A DNA stretch of 64,000 nt. Source: Lachnospiraceae bacterium. GTDB lineage: Bacteria; Bacillota; Clostridia; Lachnospirales; Lachnospiraceae. The DNA lies in assembly GCA_003862155.1 (NCBI GenBank), contig QOUV01000001.1, forward strand, positions 1 to 64,000, written 5' to 3'. The position numbers were made by a program, and so were the translations under genes. Below, one piece after another: positions 53,592 through 63,118 of the stretch; the first letter of the stretch is position 1, and each line of letters starts with the position of its first letter. Below the pieces are notes generated by a model. That model was not told the DNA's origin. It saw only the letters and a program-made list of their open reading frames with translations, and did not search any database.

Positions 53592-54505
53592 TTGGCAAGC
53601 CTCAACATCTCTTCCATAGGAGCTTTCGCATCCTTCATCAGATTCTCTGGCAGAGTGATCTCCGAATCCTCATATTTTAAAACATGGAGAAGCTTCTCCA
53701 GAGTGAGCTTCTTCATATTCGGGCAGATCTGCATAGGTCCTGCCGGGTAAAATGTCTTGTCAGGATTTCTCTTCTTCAGCTCATGCATAACTCCGAGTTC
53801 AGTCGCAACGATAAACTCCTTCTGATCGGACTCTGTAGCATATTTGATAATTCCTGAAGTGGATCCTACAAAATCCGCCTCTGCTACTACCTCAGGTTTA
53901 CACTCCGGGTGAACAAGTACCGGGGCATCTGGCTTTAAGGCCCTGGTCTTCTTGAGTGAATCGAGGCTTATCGAATTGTGAACGTGGCAGAAACCATTGT
54001 TAAAAATAAAATGCTTTTCAGGGAGCTGGTCGGCAATAAAATGTGCCAGATTCTGATCAGGGATGAAGTAGATATTCTTCTGAGGGAGGTTCTTTACGAT
54101 CTTAAGCGCATTCGCACTCGTAACGCAGACATCACTTGCAGCCTTAAGGTCTGCAGTGGAGTTCACATAGCATACTACCGCAAGATCGTCGTACTCGTCT
54201 CTTATCTCTGCGATACCGTCTGTCGTTGCCATATGAGCCATCGGGCAGTCTGCTGCGATCTCAGGTATCAGCACCTTCTTCGTAGGATTTAAGATCTTCG
54301 CACTCTCGCCCATAAACCTGACGCCGCACAGTACTATGATATCGGCATCTGTCTCGGTAGCCTTCTTTGCCAGAAAAAATGAGTCACCGACAAAATCAGC
54401 AATATCCTGGATCTCATCAGCCACGTAGTAATGCGCCATGATTATGGCGTTCTTCTCTTTCTTCAGACGACTTATCTCCTCAGTCATCTCTTTTACATCA
54501 GACAC
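53588..54505 (-). CDS. nadA: Quinolinate synthase
   Basis: 4Fe-4S enzyme that condenses iminoaspartate with dihydroxyacetone phosphate. 305 residues, the compact anaerobe form. Seen: AHYYVADEIQDIADFVGDSF (substrate His and Tyr), first Cys in IVLCGVRFMGESAKIL, middle Cys in VHPECKPEV, and third in the PMQICPNMKK block; SGIIKYATES is also present. First gene of nadABC. A NiaR/NrtR-type operator was not recognised. Confidence 0.94.
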   Translation of the reverse strand: MSDVKEMTEEISRLKKEKNAIIMAHYYVADEIQDIADFVGDSFFLAKKATETDADIIVLCGVRFMGESAKILNPTKKVLIPEIAADCPMAHMATTDGIAEIRDEYDDLAVVCYVNSTADLKAASDVCVTSANALKIVKNLPQKNIYFIPDQNLAHFIADQLPEKHFIFNNGFCHVHNSISLDSLKKTRALKPDAPVLVHPECKPEVVAEADFVGSTSGIIKYATESDQKEFIVATELGVMHELKKRNPDKTFYPAGPMQICPNMKKLTLEKLLHVLKYEDSEITLPENLMKDAKAPMEEMLRLAK

Positions 54506-54563
54506 GTTCTATTTACCTTCTTGATCTGTAGTTTTATAGTCAAAAGCTATATATGAATTTTTT

Positions 54564-54600
54564 AAAAAAGGCTGTGAAATAAATTGCATTCACAGCCTTT
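54564..54600 (-). terminator. Terminator of the REC-GGDEF-EAL gene
   Basis: AAAGGCTGTGAA/TTCACAGCCTTT arms followed by T residues on the minus strand. Confidence 0.85.
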
Positions 54601-54647
54601 GAATTCCTGAAATATATTAACACTCTTATGGGTATTTTACAATGATT

Positions 54648-56792
54648 TTATTTTTCTTCGTCCTCTATCTCGTCGCACATAGCATAGTAGATCTGCTCGT
54701 TGATGTTGTTTCTCATATAGAAGATGCGGAGTCTTATCAGATGCTGTCTGCCTCCGAAAACAAATATGAACGAGCCCTTGGCGCCCTTCTTCCTGTTCTT
54801 TAAAGCCTCGTCAAAAAGTCTCAGGAAGGCTTCTCTGTCAGTGTCTTTTACCATATCTGAGAGAGGCACTTCGGATGAAGCATCCACTAGATCAGAGAGT
54901 TCCGAGTCTCCATCGATATCCTGCAGCGACCAGCCGACTCTTACTGTCTCTCCATCTCTGTTCAGGATCAGAAGTGAGCCGAAGATATTCGCAATGACCT
55001 CATCGGAAATATAGCTCGAGTCTAAGATCTGTCTCACCTTGTACGACTGAGGTACGCTGACCTGAATGCCTGTAAGGTCAAGCTTCTGCGGATTGCTGAT
55101 AAGCTTCGTAAACTTCTCTGCCGGCATCGGCTTGTGGAAATAATAGCCCTGGGCGTAATCGCATCCCATCTGCTCTAAAAATTCCATCTGCTCCGCTGTC
55201 TCTACTCCCTCGATGATCACCGGGAGCTGGAACTGCTGTGCCATGCCAAGCACCGGCTCTAATATATTCCTGCTGTGCTCAGGCGCATCTGCCGAAAGCC
55301 TTAAAAAAGAGGTATCGACCTTTAACATATCTATGTTCAGGCTCTCTATCGTATTGATCGATGCAAGTCCTGTGCCAAAGTCATCGTACGACACGCTCAT
55401 TCCTATCTCATGCAGCCTGTTTACAGTGTCTGCCGCCTTCGCAGGCGCATTCGCGAATGTCGCTTCCGAGATCTCAGCTTCCAGAAGCCCTGCCGGTATA
55501 TCGTAAGCCCTGATTATCTCACTGAAAAGTTCCGGTACATCCATAGTATAGATATCGGCCTCTGAAATATTCACCGAAATCGGAATAGGCTGTACCTGCT
55601 TCTCGATCTGCTTTTTTATGAAGCGGGCTGCACGGTCCCAGATGATCTTGTCGAGAGTGGAGATAAGTCCGTTCTTCTCCATGACAGGTACGAAAAGGTT
55701 CGGGCCTAGTACCTGTCCATCGTGATTCCATCTCGCAAGAGCCTCTGCTCCGATAATCTTTCCTGTCGAGATATTCACCTTAGGCTGCAGATAGATCGTA
55801 AACTCGCCATTCTTGATACCTTCCTGAATGTTCAGAAGACGCTTGTATTCGTCCTGCTCCTTCTGGATCATGGTCGGGTCGTAGACACTGATATTTACAG
55901 TGTAGTCTCCCTTGATCGTCTCAAGAGCGATAGCCGCCAGATCGTAGAGGTCATTGGCCGACTGCTTCATAGATGCGACTATAGGATAGATGCCGAAATT
56001 CACCCGAAATGACGGCTCGAAACTGTTATCTGTCAGGTAACGGTTCAGATTATTGGATAAGCTCTCGACTATATCCATTCTGGCAGGACAGAGAATCGCG
56101 AAGTCGTCTCCGCCCAGATATCCTGCTACACCGCCGTGCCTCTGGGCCGACTCTAAGAGTGTCTGTCCAATCTTCTTTATGTAGGCGTCTCCTGTCTCCC
56201 ACTGATAGTAGCTGTTGAAGAGCTTGAAGTGGTCGATATCCACGGCCACCATCCAAAGATTTCCGAGATTCAAGTTCCGAAGCTGCGTGTCAGCCTGATT
56301 AAAAAAGTTCGTCTTGTACAGAAGGCCTGTCCTCGAATCACGGACCTCATCGTCAGCCTTGTAATTCCTGTCGATCCTGTTTGCAATATCTCTCTGCTTC
56401 TTGAACAGCTTTATAGTCGTAAGGACTCTGCGCCGCACAATACGCTCGATGTACGGTCTCGATATGAAATCCAGAACGCCCAGATCATAAGCTTTCTCGA
56501 TGTTCTTCGGGTCATTGTTCGTAGAGATCATAATGACAGGAAGATAATCTGTCATATGCTCCCTCTTCATCTCACTTAAAACACCAAAGCCATCCAGCTT
56601 GCCCGGCATTATAAGATCCAGGAGAACAATATCGAGCTGATGGAACTTCTCCCGGATAACGTTCATACCTTCATCGCCATTCTTCGCTTCGATGACATCG
56701 ACCTCATCCTTTAAGATATCCTTCAGCTGCTTTCTGTTCAGCTCAGAATCATCGATAATAAGTACGCACTTCCTGCCGCTGTCAGATGACAT
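54648..56792 (-). CDS. Response regulator with GGDEF and EAL domains (cyclic di-GMP enzyme)
   Basis: 714 residues. REC domain (1-125) has the acceptor Asp in VLLDLIMPG (about 58) and Lys near FISRP. GGDEF domain (about 150-320) has the site as GGDDF, a conservative change from GGDEF. EAL domain (about 335-585) is complete: EALARWNH, VNISEADIY, EISEATF, DDFGTGLASI, MLKVDTSFL, EGVETAEQ and AQGYYFHKPMP. The last 125 residues look like a PAS-type sensor. Likely a phosphodiesterase, with the cyclase half possibly active. No histidine kinase lies beside it. Confidence 0.92.
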   Translation of the reverse strand: MSSDSGRKCVLIIDDSELNRKQLKDILKDEVDVIEAKNGDEGMNVIREKFHQLDIVLLDLIMPGKLDGFGVLSEMKREHMTDYLPVIMISTNNDPKNIEKAYDLGVLDFISRPYIERIVRRRVLTTIKLFKKQRDIANRIDRNYKADDEVRDSRTGLLYKTNFFNQADTQLRNLNLGNLWMVAVDIDHFKLFNSYYQWETGDAYIKKIGQTLLESAQRHGGVAGYLGGDDFAILCPARMDIVESLSNNLNRYLTDNSFEPSFRVNFGIYPIVASMKQSANDLYDLAAIALETIKGDYTVNISVYDPTMIQKEQDEYKRLLNIQEGIKNGEFTIYLQPKVNISTGKIIGAEALARWNHDGQVLGPNLFVPVMEKNGLISTLDKIIWDRAARFIKKQIEKQVQPIPISVNISEADIYTMDVPELFSEIIRAYDIPAGLLEAEISEATFANAPAKAADTVNRLHEIGMSVSYDDFGTGLASINTIESLNIDMLKVDTSFLRLSADAPEHSRNILEPVLGMAQQFQLPVIIEGVETAEQMEFLEQMGCDYAQGYYFHKPMPAEKFTKLISNPQKLDLTGIQVSVPQSYKVRQILDSSYISDEVIANIFGSLLILNRDGETVRVGWSLQDIDGDSELSDLVDASSEVPLSDMVKDTDREAFLRLFDEALKNRKKGAKGSFIFVFGGRQHLIRLRIFYMRNNINEQIYYAMCDEIEDEEK

Positions 56793-56957
56793 ACACAGTC
56801 CCTCCCTTCCTTAAGTGCCTCTCGGGTTCAACTAAATCTATTTTATCATAACTGTCCTGTAAAAAAAACAATCAAATGTCATTGTTTGTCAAATTTTAGG
56901 AAACTATTGTACCGAATTAGCGTATTCATTCAGTTATCAGCCGGTTCACCGAAACTA

Positions 56958-57644
56958 TCACTCTTCTCCAGTGTAGCCGTCTGATACGAAGAGCGCATCG
57001 TCTTCTTCCTTTGAGTCCCCAAGCCTGGCCTCAATGATGGCACAGTTTAAGACATGCGACTTCCAGAAATCATCTATCTCCCTGTGCCAGAGAAGATTTA
57101 AAATACCATGCAGAAGGCCGCCGTGAGTAGCGCAGACTACGGTCTTATCCGCCATCGGAGCTCCCTCACGTGTCTCTTTCCTCAAAAACTCAATAAACTC
57201 TCTGCCGCGGGAAAGCAGCTCGTCATAGGACTCCGCTCCCGGGACCGGCTTATACTTCGACGGAGTCTCAAAAAACACCTTCTCAAAGCCGCGAGGCAGC
57301 TTGTCAATCGGTATGCCCTCGACTTCGCCGAAGCTCATCTCGATAAGGCGCTTGTCTGTGACTCTCGGGATTTTCCTCCCCTGATAGGCCAGAGCCTCAC
57401 CGTATGTCATATCGAGGGCCTCAAGGTCCTGCGCTCCAAGCGCCTCGTCTACAGTCTGCCTTACCCTTGTAAGAGGAGATGAAAAAATAATATCCGGCGT
57501 TATGCCCTTCTCCTTAAAAACCCGGCCAGCCTCTCTGGCCTGCTGCCTCCCTCTGTCGTTCAAGCTCGTGTCGCTTCGGCCCTGAAGCATATGAATTATA
57601 TTCATATCCGTCTGGCCATGACGTAAAAAATAAATCTTCGACAT
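56958..57644 (-). CDS. Histidine phosphatase family protein
   Basis: 228-residue 2H-phosphatase (phosphoglycerate-mutase-like). Catalytic N-terminal block FLRHGQTDMNIIHMLQGR (residues 6-23; RHG His), EMSFGEVEG with the acid Glu (about 118), and the second His in VVCATHGGLLHGIL (about 180). The substrate is not known; cobalamin or sugar phosphatase roles are possible. It ends with an acidic tail. Monocistronic. Confidence 0.88.
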   Translation of the reverse strand: MSKIYFLRHGQTDMNIIHMLQGRSDTSLNDRGRQQAREAGRVFKEKGITPDIIFSSPLTRVRQTVDEALGAQDLEALDMTYGEALAYQGRKIPRVTDKRLIEMSFGEVEGIPIDKLPRGFEKVFFETPSKYKPVPGAESYDELLSRGREFIEFLRKETREGAPMADKTVVCATHGGLLHGILNLLWHREIDDFWKSHVLNCAIIEARLGDSKEEDDALFVSDGYTGEE

Positions 57645-57764
57645 AATAAAATCCCAGATCTCTGCGTTAACATGAAAATAATTTGGTATACAAAACTAAA
57701 GCATATGATAGCATTATCGCCTGCGGATGTCCATTGCCCTGCAGAATAGCTTTGTGCAATCCAG

Positions 57765-57800
57765 ATATAAAAATTGGCCGCTGCAGTCTGCAGCGGCCAG
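57765..57800 (-). terminator. Terminator after nrdG
   Basis: A GGCCGCTGCAG inverted repeat on the minus strand followed by AATTTTTAT, about 10 bases past the nrdG stop. Confidence 0.75.
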
Positions 57801-57810
57801 TAGTCCTTCC

Positions 57811-58338
57811 CTACATCTGATCTGAAAGCACGATCTTCCCGGCTTTCAGTGTGGCCGGAACATCTATAATGCGCTGGTTCGAAGAGCCACGGAAGTGAAG
57901 CGATATGTCTTTAAGTTCTTCCTTGAACTCTCCATCCACCAAGACATCTGTAAGTGAAAGTATCTCATCTGTCACTTCACAGTGGCAGCGTTTATTCTCC
58001 CTGTCAGTAAGTTCCTCCCAGGTGTAACCCGAATATATCCAGATCGTGGCATGCACAACTTCTCTCCTGATGCGTCTGCAGAGCGATACAAGAGTCCGCT
58101 GATTCTTAACTTCCATTGGCTCACCACCCAGAAGCGTGATGCCTTCTATATATTCAGGCACAAGAGACTTTATGATCTTGTCCTCGACGTCTTTCGTATA
58201 CTCATGACCATATAAAAAATCCCAGGTCTCCTGATTAAAACAGTCTTTACAGTGGTGAGTACAGCCACTGACAAAAAGACTGGTCCTGCAGCCCGGGCCA
58301 TTTGCTATATCTGTGTAATAAATCTGTCCGTAATTCAT
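57811..58338 (-). CDS. nrdG: Anaerobic ribonucleotide reductase activating protein
   Basis: Radical SAM activase that installs the glycyl radical on NrdD. About 175 residues from the ATG at 58338; an upstream in-frame ATG at 58380 is also possible, and neither has a strong ribosome site. NrdG proteins begin at this MNYGQIYYTDIANGPG. Cluster motif CTHHCKDC (C-x3-C-x2-C, about residue 27), ITLLGGEPM and VLVDGEFKEEL are visible. Same operon as nrdD, about 75 bases downstream. Confidence 0.93.
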   Translation of the reverse strand: MNYGQIYYTDIANGPGCRTSLFVSGCTHHCKDCFNQETWDFLYGHEYTKDVEDKIIKSLVPEYIEGITLLGGEPMEVKNQRTLVSLCRRIRREVVHATIWIYSGYTWEELTDRENKRCHCEVTDEILSLTDVLVDGEFKEELKDISLHFRGSSNQRIIDVPATLKAGKIVLSDQM

Positions 58339-58412
58339 AAGAAAAAACTCTGGCGGCAGGCCAAATAAGCCTGCTGCCATAAAAGCTCACTAAAAACCTC
58401 ACTTAAAGGAGC

Positions 58413-60722
58413 TTACTTGGATTCTGCGTTAACGTTCATATTTTCGCCTTCAAACTCAGGAATCGACAGGTGCAGCACTCTGTCCTTGATCTCCTGTGTA
58501 CGGCCCTGATTCCAGAACTGCGTACCGATGTATCCGCAGGTACGGCGGGCTACAGACATCTTCGTCTGGTCTCTGTTACCGCACTTAGGGCACTCCCAGA
58601 CGAGCTTGTGGTTCTCATCCTCTACAATACGTATCTCACCATCATATCCACATACTTCGCAGTAATCGCTCTTCGTATTCAGCTCGGCATACATGATGTT
58701 CTCATATATGTGCCTCATAATGGCGAGCACTGCCGGAATATTATTCTGGAGGTTCGGAACCTCAACATATGATACGGCTCCGCCTGGTGAGAGGTTCTGG
58801 AACTCCGACTCAAACTTCAGCTTCGAGAAAGCATCTATCTCCTCTGTAACATGAACATGGTAGCTGTTCGTGATATAGTTCTTATCCGTAACATGAGGAA
58901 TGATGCCAAATCTTCTCTGGAGGCTCTTAGCGAACTTGTAAGTCGTGGACTCCATCGGTGTTCCATAGAGTGAGTAGCTGATGTTCTCGGCAGCTCTCCA
59001 CTCGCTGCACTTGTCATTCAAGTGCTGCATGACAGAGAGTGCGAACTTCTTACCCTTAGGTGAAGTGTGGCTAACGCCTGTCATCTCATAAGTCATCTCA
59101 TAGAGGCCGGCATACCCCAGTGATATAGTGGAATAGTTTCCGAAAAGGAGCTTGTCGATCTTCTCACCCTTCTTCAGACGGGCAAGAGCTCCATGCTGCC
59201 AGAGGATAGGAGCTACATCTGATGAAGTTCCCATCAGACGGTTGTGTCTGCACTGAAGAGCCTTGTGGCAGAGCTCAAGTCTCTCATCAAATATCCTCCA
59301 GAACTCATCGAATCTGTCAGTACCTTCCTCTTCAGACTCCTTGACAGCAGAGCAGGCTACATCAACGAGGTTTATAGTGACTACGCCCTGATTGAAGCGG
59401 CCATAGTACTTGTGCTCGCCCTTCTTAAAGTTCTTGGCGCCGGCTTTGTTATCGTCGTTGCAGAGGCCCTCACGCTGCTTCTCATTATCAGGAGTAAGGA
59501 ATGAACGACATCCCATGCAGGGGTAAACATCGCCCTTGACTTCCCTCATGACCTTAGCTGAAATAAAGTCCGGAACCATACGCTTGGCAGTGCATACGGC
59601 AGCAAGCTTCGTCAGATCAAAGTACTTGCTGCCCTCGCTGATATTGTCCTCATCGAGGACATAGATGATCTTCGGGAACGCCGGTGTAACCCAGACACCC
59701 TTCTCGTTCTTAGTGCCCTGGATACGCTGTCTGAAGACTTCCTTCGCAAGACGGGCAAGGTCATCCCTGGTCTGTCCCTCAGGTGCCTCATCGAGGTATA
59801 TAAACATAGTAACGAAAGGAGTCTGGCCATTCGTAGTCATCAGAGTAACGAGCTGGTACTGGATGGTCTGGATACCTGACTCGATCTCGAGCTGGAGACG
59901 GTGGTCTACGATCTTCATGACCTTCTCTTCGTCCAGGTCATCGCCTACAGCCTTTCTCTCCTCAATAACTTGCTTCTTAAGCTTCTGACGTGATACATCT
60001 ACGAACGGAGCCAGGTGTGCGAGGGAAAATGACTGTCCGCCGTACTGGTTCGAAGCTACCTGAGCTACGATCTGTGTCGTGATGTTGCACGCTGTATAGA
60101 AGCTCTTCGGCTTCTCGATCATAGTCTCAGAGATAACTGTGCCGTTCTGTAGCATATCGTCTAAGTTAATAAGGTCGCAGTTATGCTCTCTCTGGGCAAA
60201 ATAGTCTGAATCGTGGAAGTGAATGATGCCCTCACGGTGAGCTCTGACGACATCCTCAGGAAGGAGGACACGGTTCGTAAGGTCCCTCGAAACCTCTCCG
60301 GCAATATAGTCACGCTGTGTAGAGTTGATCGCTGGATTCTTGTTCGAGTTCTCTTCCTTTACCTCTTCGTTGTCCTGATCGATCAGCGAAAGGATCTTGT
60401 CATCCGTCGTATTCGACTTCCTGGCAAGCTCTCTGGTATAGCGGTAACGGACATACTTCTGAGCGACTTCGTAACCGCGCATCTCCATGATGCCCTTCTC
60501 TACCATATCCTGTATGTCCTCGACATTCACCGCATGAGGAAGCTGGGCCACCTGCTTAGCAATACTGTCTGCAACAGCCTGAACCTGTGCCTGGTTCAGC
60601 TGATGGATGGCGTCTACCTCCTTATTCGCCTTCGCGATGGCATTAGTGATCTTCGTCTCGTCGAATGTCACCTCGGCGCCGTTCCTCTTGATCACATTTG
60701 TCTTCACAACGATACTGTTCAC
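58413..60722 (-). CDS. nrdD: Anaerobic (class III) ribonucleoside-triphosphate reductase
   Basis: Glycyl radical enzyme reducing NTPs to dNTPs under anoxia. 769 residues. An N-terminal ATP-cone (about 7-95; VIKRNGAEVTFDETKI) gives allosteric control, and the catalytic core carries the Cys pair region CMGCRSFLTPDN. A C-terminal zinc site has CEVCGYDGE...CPKCGN. The glycyl radical motif is RRTCGYIG (about residue 733) with the radical Gly after Cys. An NrdR-box-like site lies in its promoter region, consistent with NrdR control. Confidence 0.96.
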   Translation of the reverse strand: MNSIVVKTNVIKRNGAEVTFDETKITNAIAKANKEVDAIHQLNQAQVQAVADSIAKQVAQLPHAVNVEDIQDMVEKGIMEMRGYEVAQKYVRYRYTRELARKSNTTDDKILSLIDQDNEEVKEENSNKNPAINSTQRDYIAGEVSRDLTNRVLLPEDVVRAHREGIIHFHDSDYFAQREHNCDLINLDDMLQNGTVISETMIEKPKSFYTACNITTQIVAQVASNQYGGQSFSLAHLAPFVDVSRQKLKKQVIEERKAVGDDLDEEKVMKIVDHRLQLEIESGIQTIQYQLVTLMTTNGQTPFVTMFIYLDEAPEGQTRDDLARLAKEVFRQRIQGTKNEKGVWVTPAFPKIIYVLDEDNISEGSKYFDLTKLAAVCTAKRMVPDFISAKVMREVKGDVYPCMGCRSFLTPDNEKQREGLCNDDNKAGAKNFKKGEHKYYGRFNQGVVTINLVDVACSAVKESEEEGTDRFDEFWRIFDERLELCHKALQCRHNRLMGTSSDVAPILWQHGALARLKKGEKIDKLLFGNYSTISLGYAGLYEMTYEMTGVSHTSPKGKKFALSVMQHLNDKCSEWRAAENISYSLYGTPMESTTYKFAKSLQRRFGIIPHVTDKNYITNSYHVHVTEEIDAFSKLKFESEFQNLSPGGAVSYVEVPNLQNNIPAVLAIMRHIYENIMYAELNTKSDYCEVCGYDGEIRIVEDENHKLVWECPKCGNRDQTKMSVARRTCGYIGTQFWNQGRTQEIKDRVLHLSIPEFEGENMNVNAESK

Positions 60723-61013
60723 CTAAAAACCTTCTTTCCTTAAAATCAAATCTGTACCAGCCGCCCGGCCCTGTATCCCCTTCAAGCTGGTGGAATCTTA
60801 AAACAACTATCTCTAGAGGTGTTTCTCAATAAAAAATACTACATATAGTGTTGCTCTAATATAATAATACATCCGGGAGTAAAATGAAAGTCCTTTTTAA
60901 AAAACTTTCGGATTTAATAAAAATATAATGATAGCTGCACCGTAATTCGAACTAATGTTCTTTTATGCTCTTGATTATACTACCTCAATATAGATTTGTC
61001 AATCATATTATGC
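60723..61013. promoter_or_regulatory. nrdDG promoter region with NrdR-box-like site
   Basis: Intergenic region of about 300 bases between nrdD and the histidine kinase. On the minus strand ACACTATATGTAGTAT (60851-60836) matches the NrdR box pattern ACAC-W-ATATAT-W-GT closely. About 29 bases away ACACCTCTAGAGATAG (60822-60807) is a poor second box. No other gene seen. Confidence 0.6.
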
Positions 61014-61019
61014 TATACT
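61014..61019 (+). promoter_or_regulatory. Extended -10 of the histidine kinase gene
   Basis: TGC-TATACT ends 6 bases before the ATG at 61026, where no ribosome site exists. A leaderless transcript is predicted. Confidence 0.55.
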
Positions 61020-61025
61020 TTTTTC

Positions 61026-62372
61026 ATGTTAAGATCATTGAGGAAAAAATTCATCCGCGTGGCAATGACTTCAGTAATCATTGTAATGCTTCTGATAATC
61101 GTGGCGATAAACGCCCTGAATTACCGCAGTTACATACAGGACTGCGACAGCAGGATCGATATGATCCAGGCGTCGGGCGGCAATCTCGAAGATATGAGGG
61201 ACGGGACAACTCCCCCGCCAAAGCCCGCTGCATCATCTTCTGATGCTGGAAAGAATCCTGCCAGCGGCGGTGCCGGTTCTGATAACTCCGGAAGCAGTTC
61301 TGACAAACAGGGCAGTTCAAACGGCGGCAGCATGCCTGACGGACCTTCCGGAAATCAGATGAGTGAAGCTTTGTATGACACCAGATATTTCTCCGCGCAG
61401 CTCGACAGCAGGAAGCAGATCATCTCGACCAATATGACCGATATCGCAAGCATCAGCACATCCGAGGCCGAGAATATGATATCAGAAGCTGTATCCAGCG
61501 GGAAAAGTACCGGAGGCATGGGAGCTTACCGCTACAGGCTGACACAGACTGATTCAAGCCACTATCTGATCATTTTTTTAAATGTAGAAAGAGACGCGGC
61601 CTCCGTCAGAAATTTTCTCAGGGCATCGATGCTCGTAGGAGTTATCGGGGTTTTTGCCATTTTTATCCTGATGAAATTTTTGACAAAGCTTGCGATGGCA
61701 CCGGCCGAAGCTGCTTTTCAGAAGCAGAAGATGTTTATTACCGATGCGAGCCACGAGATCAAGACTCCACTCGCTATCATCTCGTCGAATGCCGAAGTCA
61801 TCGAGATGGAAAACGGCGGGAGCAAATGGCTCACAAACATAAAGAATCAGATCACCCGCCTTACTTCTCTCACTGAAAAATTAGTGCTTCTTGCCAGAAT
61901 GGACGAGGCTGGCGGGAGGACAGAGCTTTCAGGCTTCGACCTCGCTGAGCTTGTAAAAAATACCGCAGGTGAATACCAGGGGAAGCACATCTCCTTAGAT
62001 GTACCCGACTTTCTTCCATACTATGGAAGCCGCGAAAATATGGCCCGCTGCCTCTCTATGATTTTTGACAACGCAATGAAATACGCCACTGGCGATGTGT
62101 CTGTGTGCCTTAAAGGAAAGCCGTATAAAGCCACGAAATTAAAGCGTCACGGTTACACGCTTACAGTTTCAAACCCTTGTGAGGCGATAACACCAGGCTC
62201 TCTCGATAATCTTTTCGACCGCTTCGCGCGTTTTGACAAGTCCCGCATCCGAAAGACCGGTGGAAGTGGAATCGGACTCGCAGTCGTTGCCGAGATCGTC
62301 AGATTCCACAAGGGCGAGGCGCACGCATTTTCAAAGGATGGGAAGAGCTTCGAAATAAGGCTGACACTTTGA
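61026..62372 (+). CDS. Sensor histidine kinase
   Basis: About 448 residues from the ATG at 61026. An earlier TTG (60996) is less likely. First membrane segment about residues 12-32, extracellular region to about 205 including a low-complexity Ser/Gly/Pro linker (TPPPKPAASSS, SDNSGSSSDKQ), second membrane segment about 208-228. No clear HAMP. H-box DASHEIKTPLA (His about 250), N-box DNAMKYA (about 355), and G-box GGSGIGLAVVAEI. Co-transcribed with the OmpR-type regulator, 25 bases before it. Confidence 0.92.
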   Translation: MLRSLRKKFIRVAMTSVIIVMLLIIVAINALNYRSYIQDCDSRIDMIQASGGNLEDMRDGTTPPPKPAASSSDAGKNPASGGAGSDNSGSSSDKQGSSNGGSMPDGPSGNQMSEALYDTRYFSAQLDSRKQIISTNMTDIASISTSEAENMISEAVSSGKSTGGMGAYRYRLTQTDSSHYLIIFLNVERDAASVRNFLRASMLVGVIGVFAIFILMKFLTKLAMAPAEAAFQKQKMFITDASHEIKTPLAIISSNAEVIEMENGGSKWLTNIKNQITRLTSLTEKLVLLARMDEAGGRTELSGFDLAELVKNTAGEYQGKHISLDVPDFLPYYGSRENMARCLSMIFDNAMKYATGDVSVCLKGKPYKATKLKRHGYTLTVSNPCEAITPGSLDNLFDRFARFDKSRIRKTGGSGIGLAVVAEIVRFHKGEAHAFSKDGKSFEIRLTL

Positions 62373-62397
62373 TAAAATTTTTGAGAAGGATTACGCT

Positions 62398-63066
62398 ATG
62401 CGAATACTTTTAGCAGATGACGAGGAGGAGCTTACCGAACCGGTCGCTGCTGTCCTGAAGAAAAACAACTATTCGGTCGATATCGTGAACAATGGAGACG
62501 ACGCCTACGACTATCTGACCGGCGCATCTTACGACGCCGCGATCTTAGACATCATGATGCCAGGCATGAGCGGCCTTGAAGTCCTTAAAAAAATCCGCGC
62601 CGAAGGCTCCACTCTCCCCGTCCTGCTTCTGACCGCAAAGTCAGAGATTGACGACAGAGTTGAAGGGCTCGACGCAGGCGCCGACGACTATCTGCCGAAG
62701 CCATTTGCTATGAAGGAGCTTCTCGCCCGCCTCCGCAGCATCACACGCCGCACAGCCGAGACGAAGGAAGTCGACCTCTCCTTCGGTGACATCACCTTAG
62801 ACCGCAAGAAGAGCGTTCTGAACGGTCCTAAAGGTTCTGAGGAACTCTCATCAAAGGAATTCCAGATGCTCGAGATGCTGATGTTAAACCACGACACCTT
62901 CATCAATCAGGACACCTTCATGGAAAAGATCTGGGGCCTCGATTCCGATACCGACGACAGAGTCGTATTCGTGTACATTTCGTATGTCAGGAACAAGCTG
63001 AAAGCAGCAGGCTCGAAAGTCACACTGAAGACAAAGCGCGGACTCGGGTATTTTTTGAAAGAATAG
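62398..63066 (+). CDS. OmpR/PhoB-family response regulator
   Basis: 222 residues. Receiver domain with acidic pocket DDEEE (residues 7-11), phospho-acceptor Asp in ILDIMMPGMSG (about 51), and Lys in DYLPKPFAMKELLAR (about 101). A winged-helix DNA-binding domain (about 130-220) carries LSSKEFQMLEMLMLNH, DDRVVFVYISYVRNKL and TKRGLGYFL. Partner of the kinase just upstream. Good AGAAGGA ribosome site. Targets unknown. Confidence 0.94.
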   Translation: MRILLADDEEELTEPVAAVLKKNNYSVDIVNNGDDAYDYLTGASYDAAILDIMMPGMSGLEVLKKIRAEGSTLPVLLLTAKSEIDDRVEGLDAGADDYLPKPFAMKELLARLRSITRRTAETKEVDLSFGDITLDRKKSVLNGPKGSEELSSKEFQMLEMLMLNHDTFINQDTFMEKIWGLDSDTDDRVVFVYISYVRNKLKAAGSKVTLKTKRGLGYFLKE

Positions 63067-63118
63067 CTTAGTAGTTTTCTTCACTTTTTAGCCGCCTTGA
63101 CCGTCTTTTTTGACTTTT

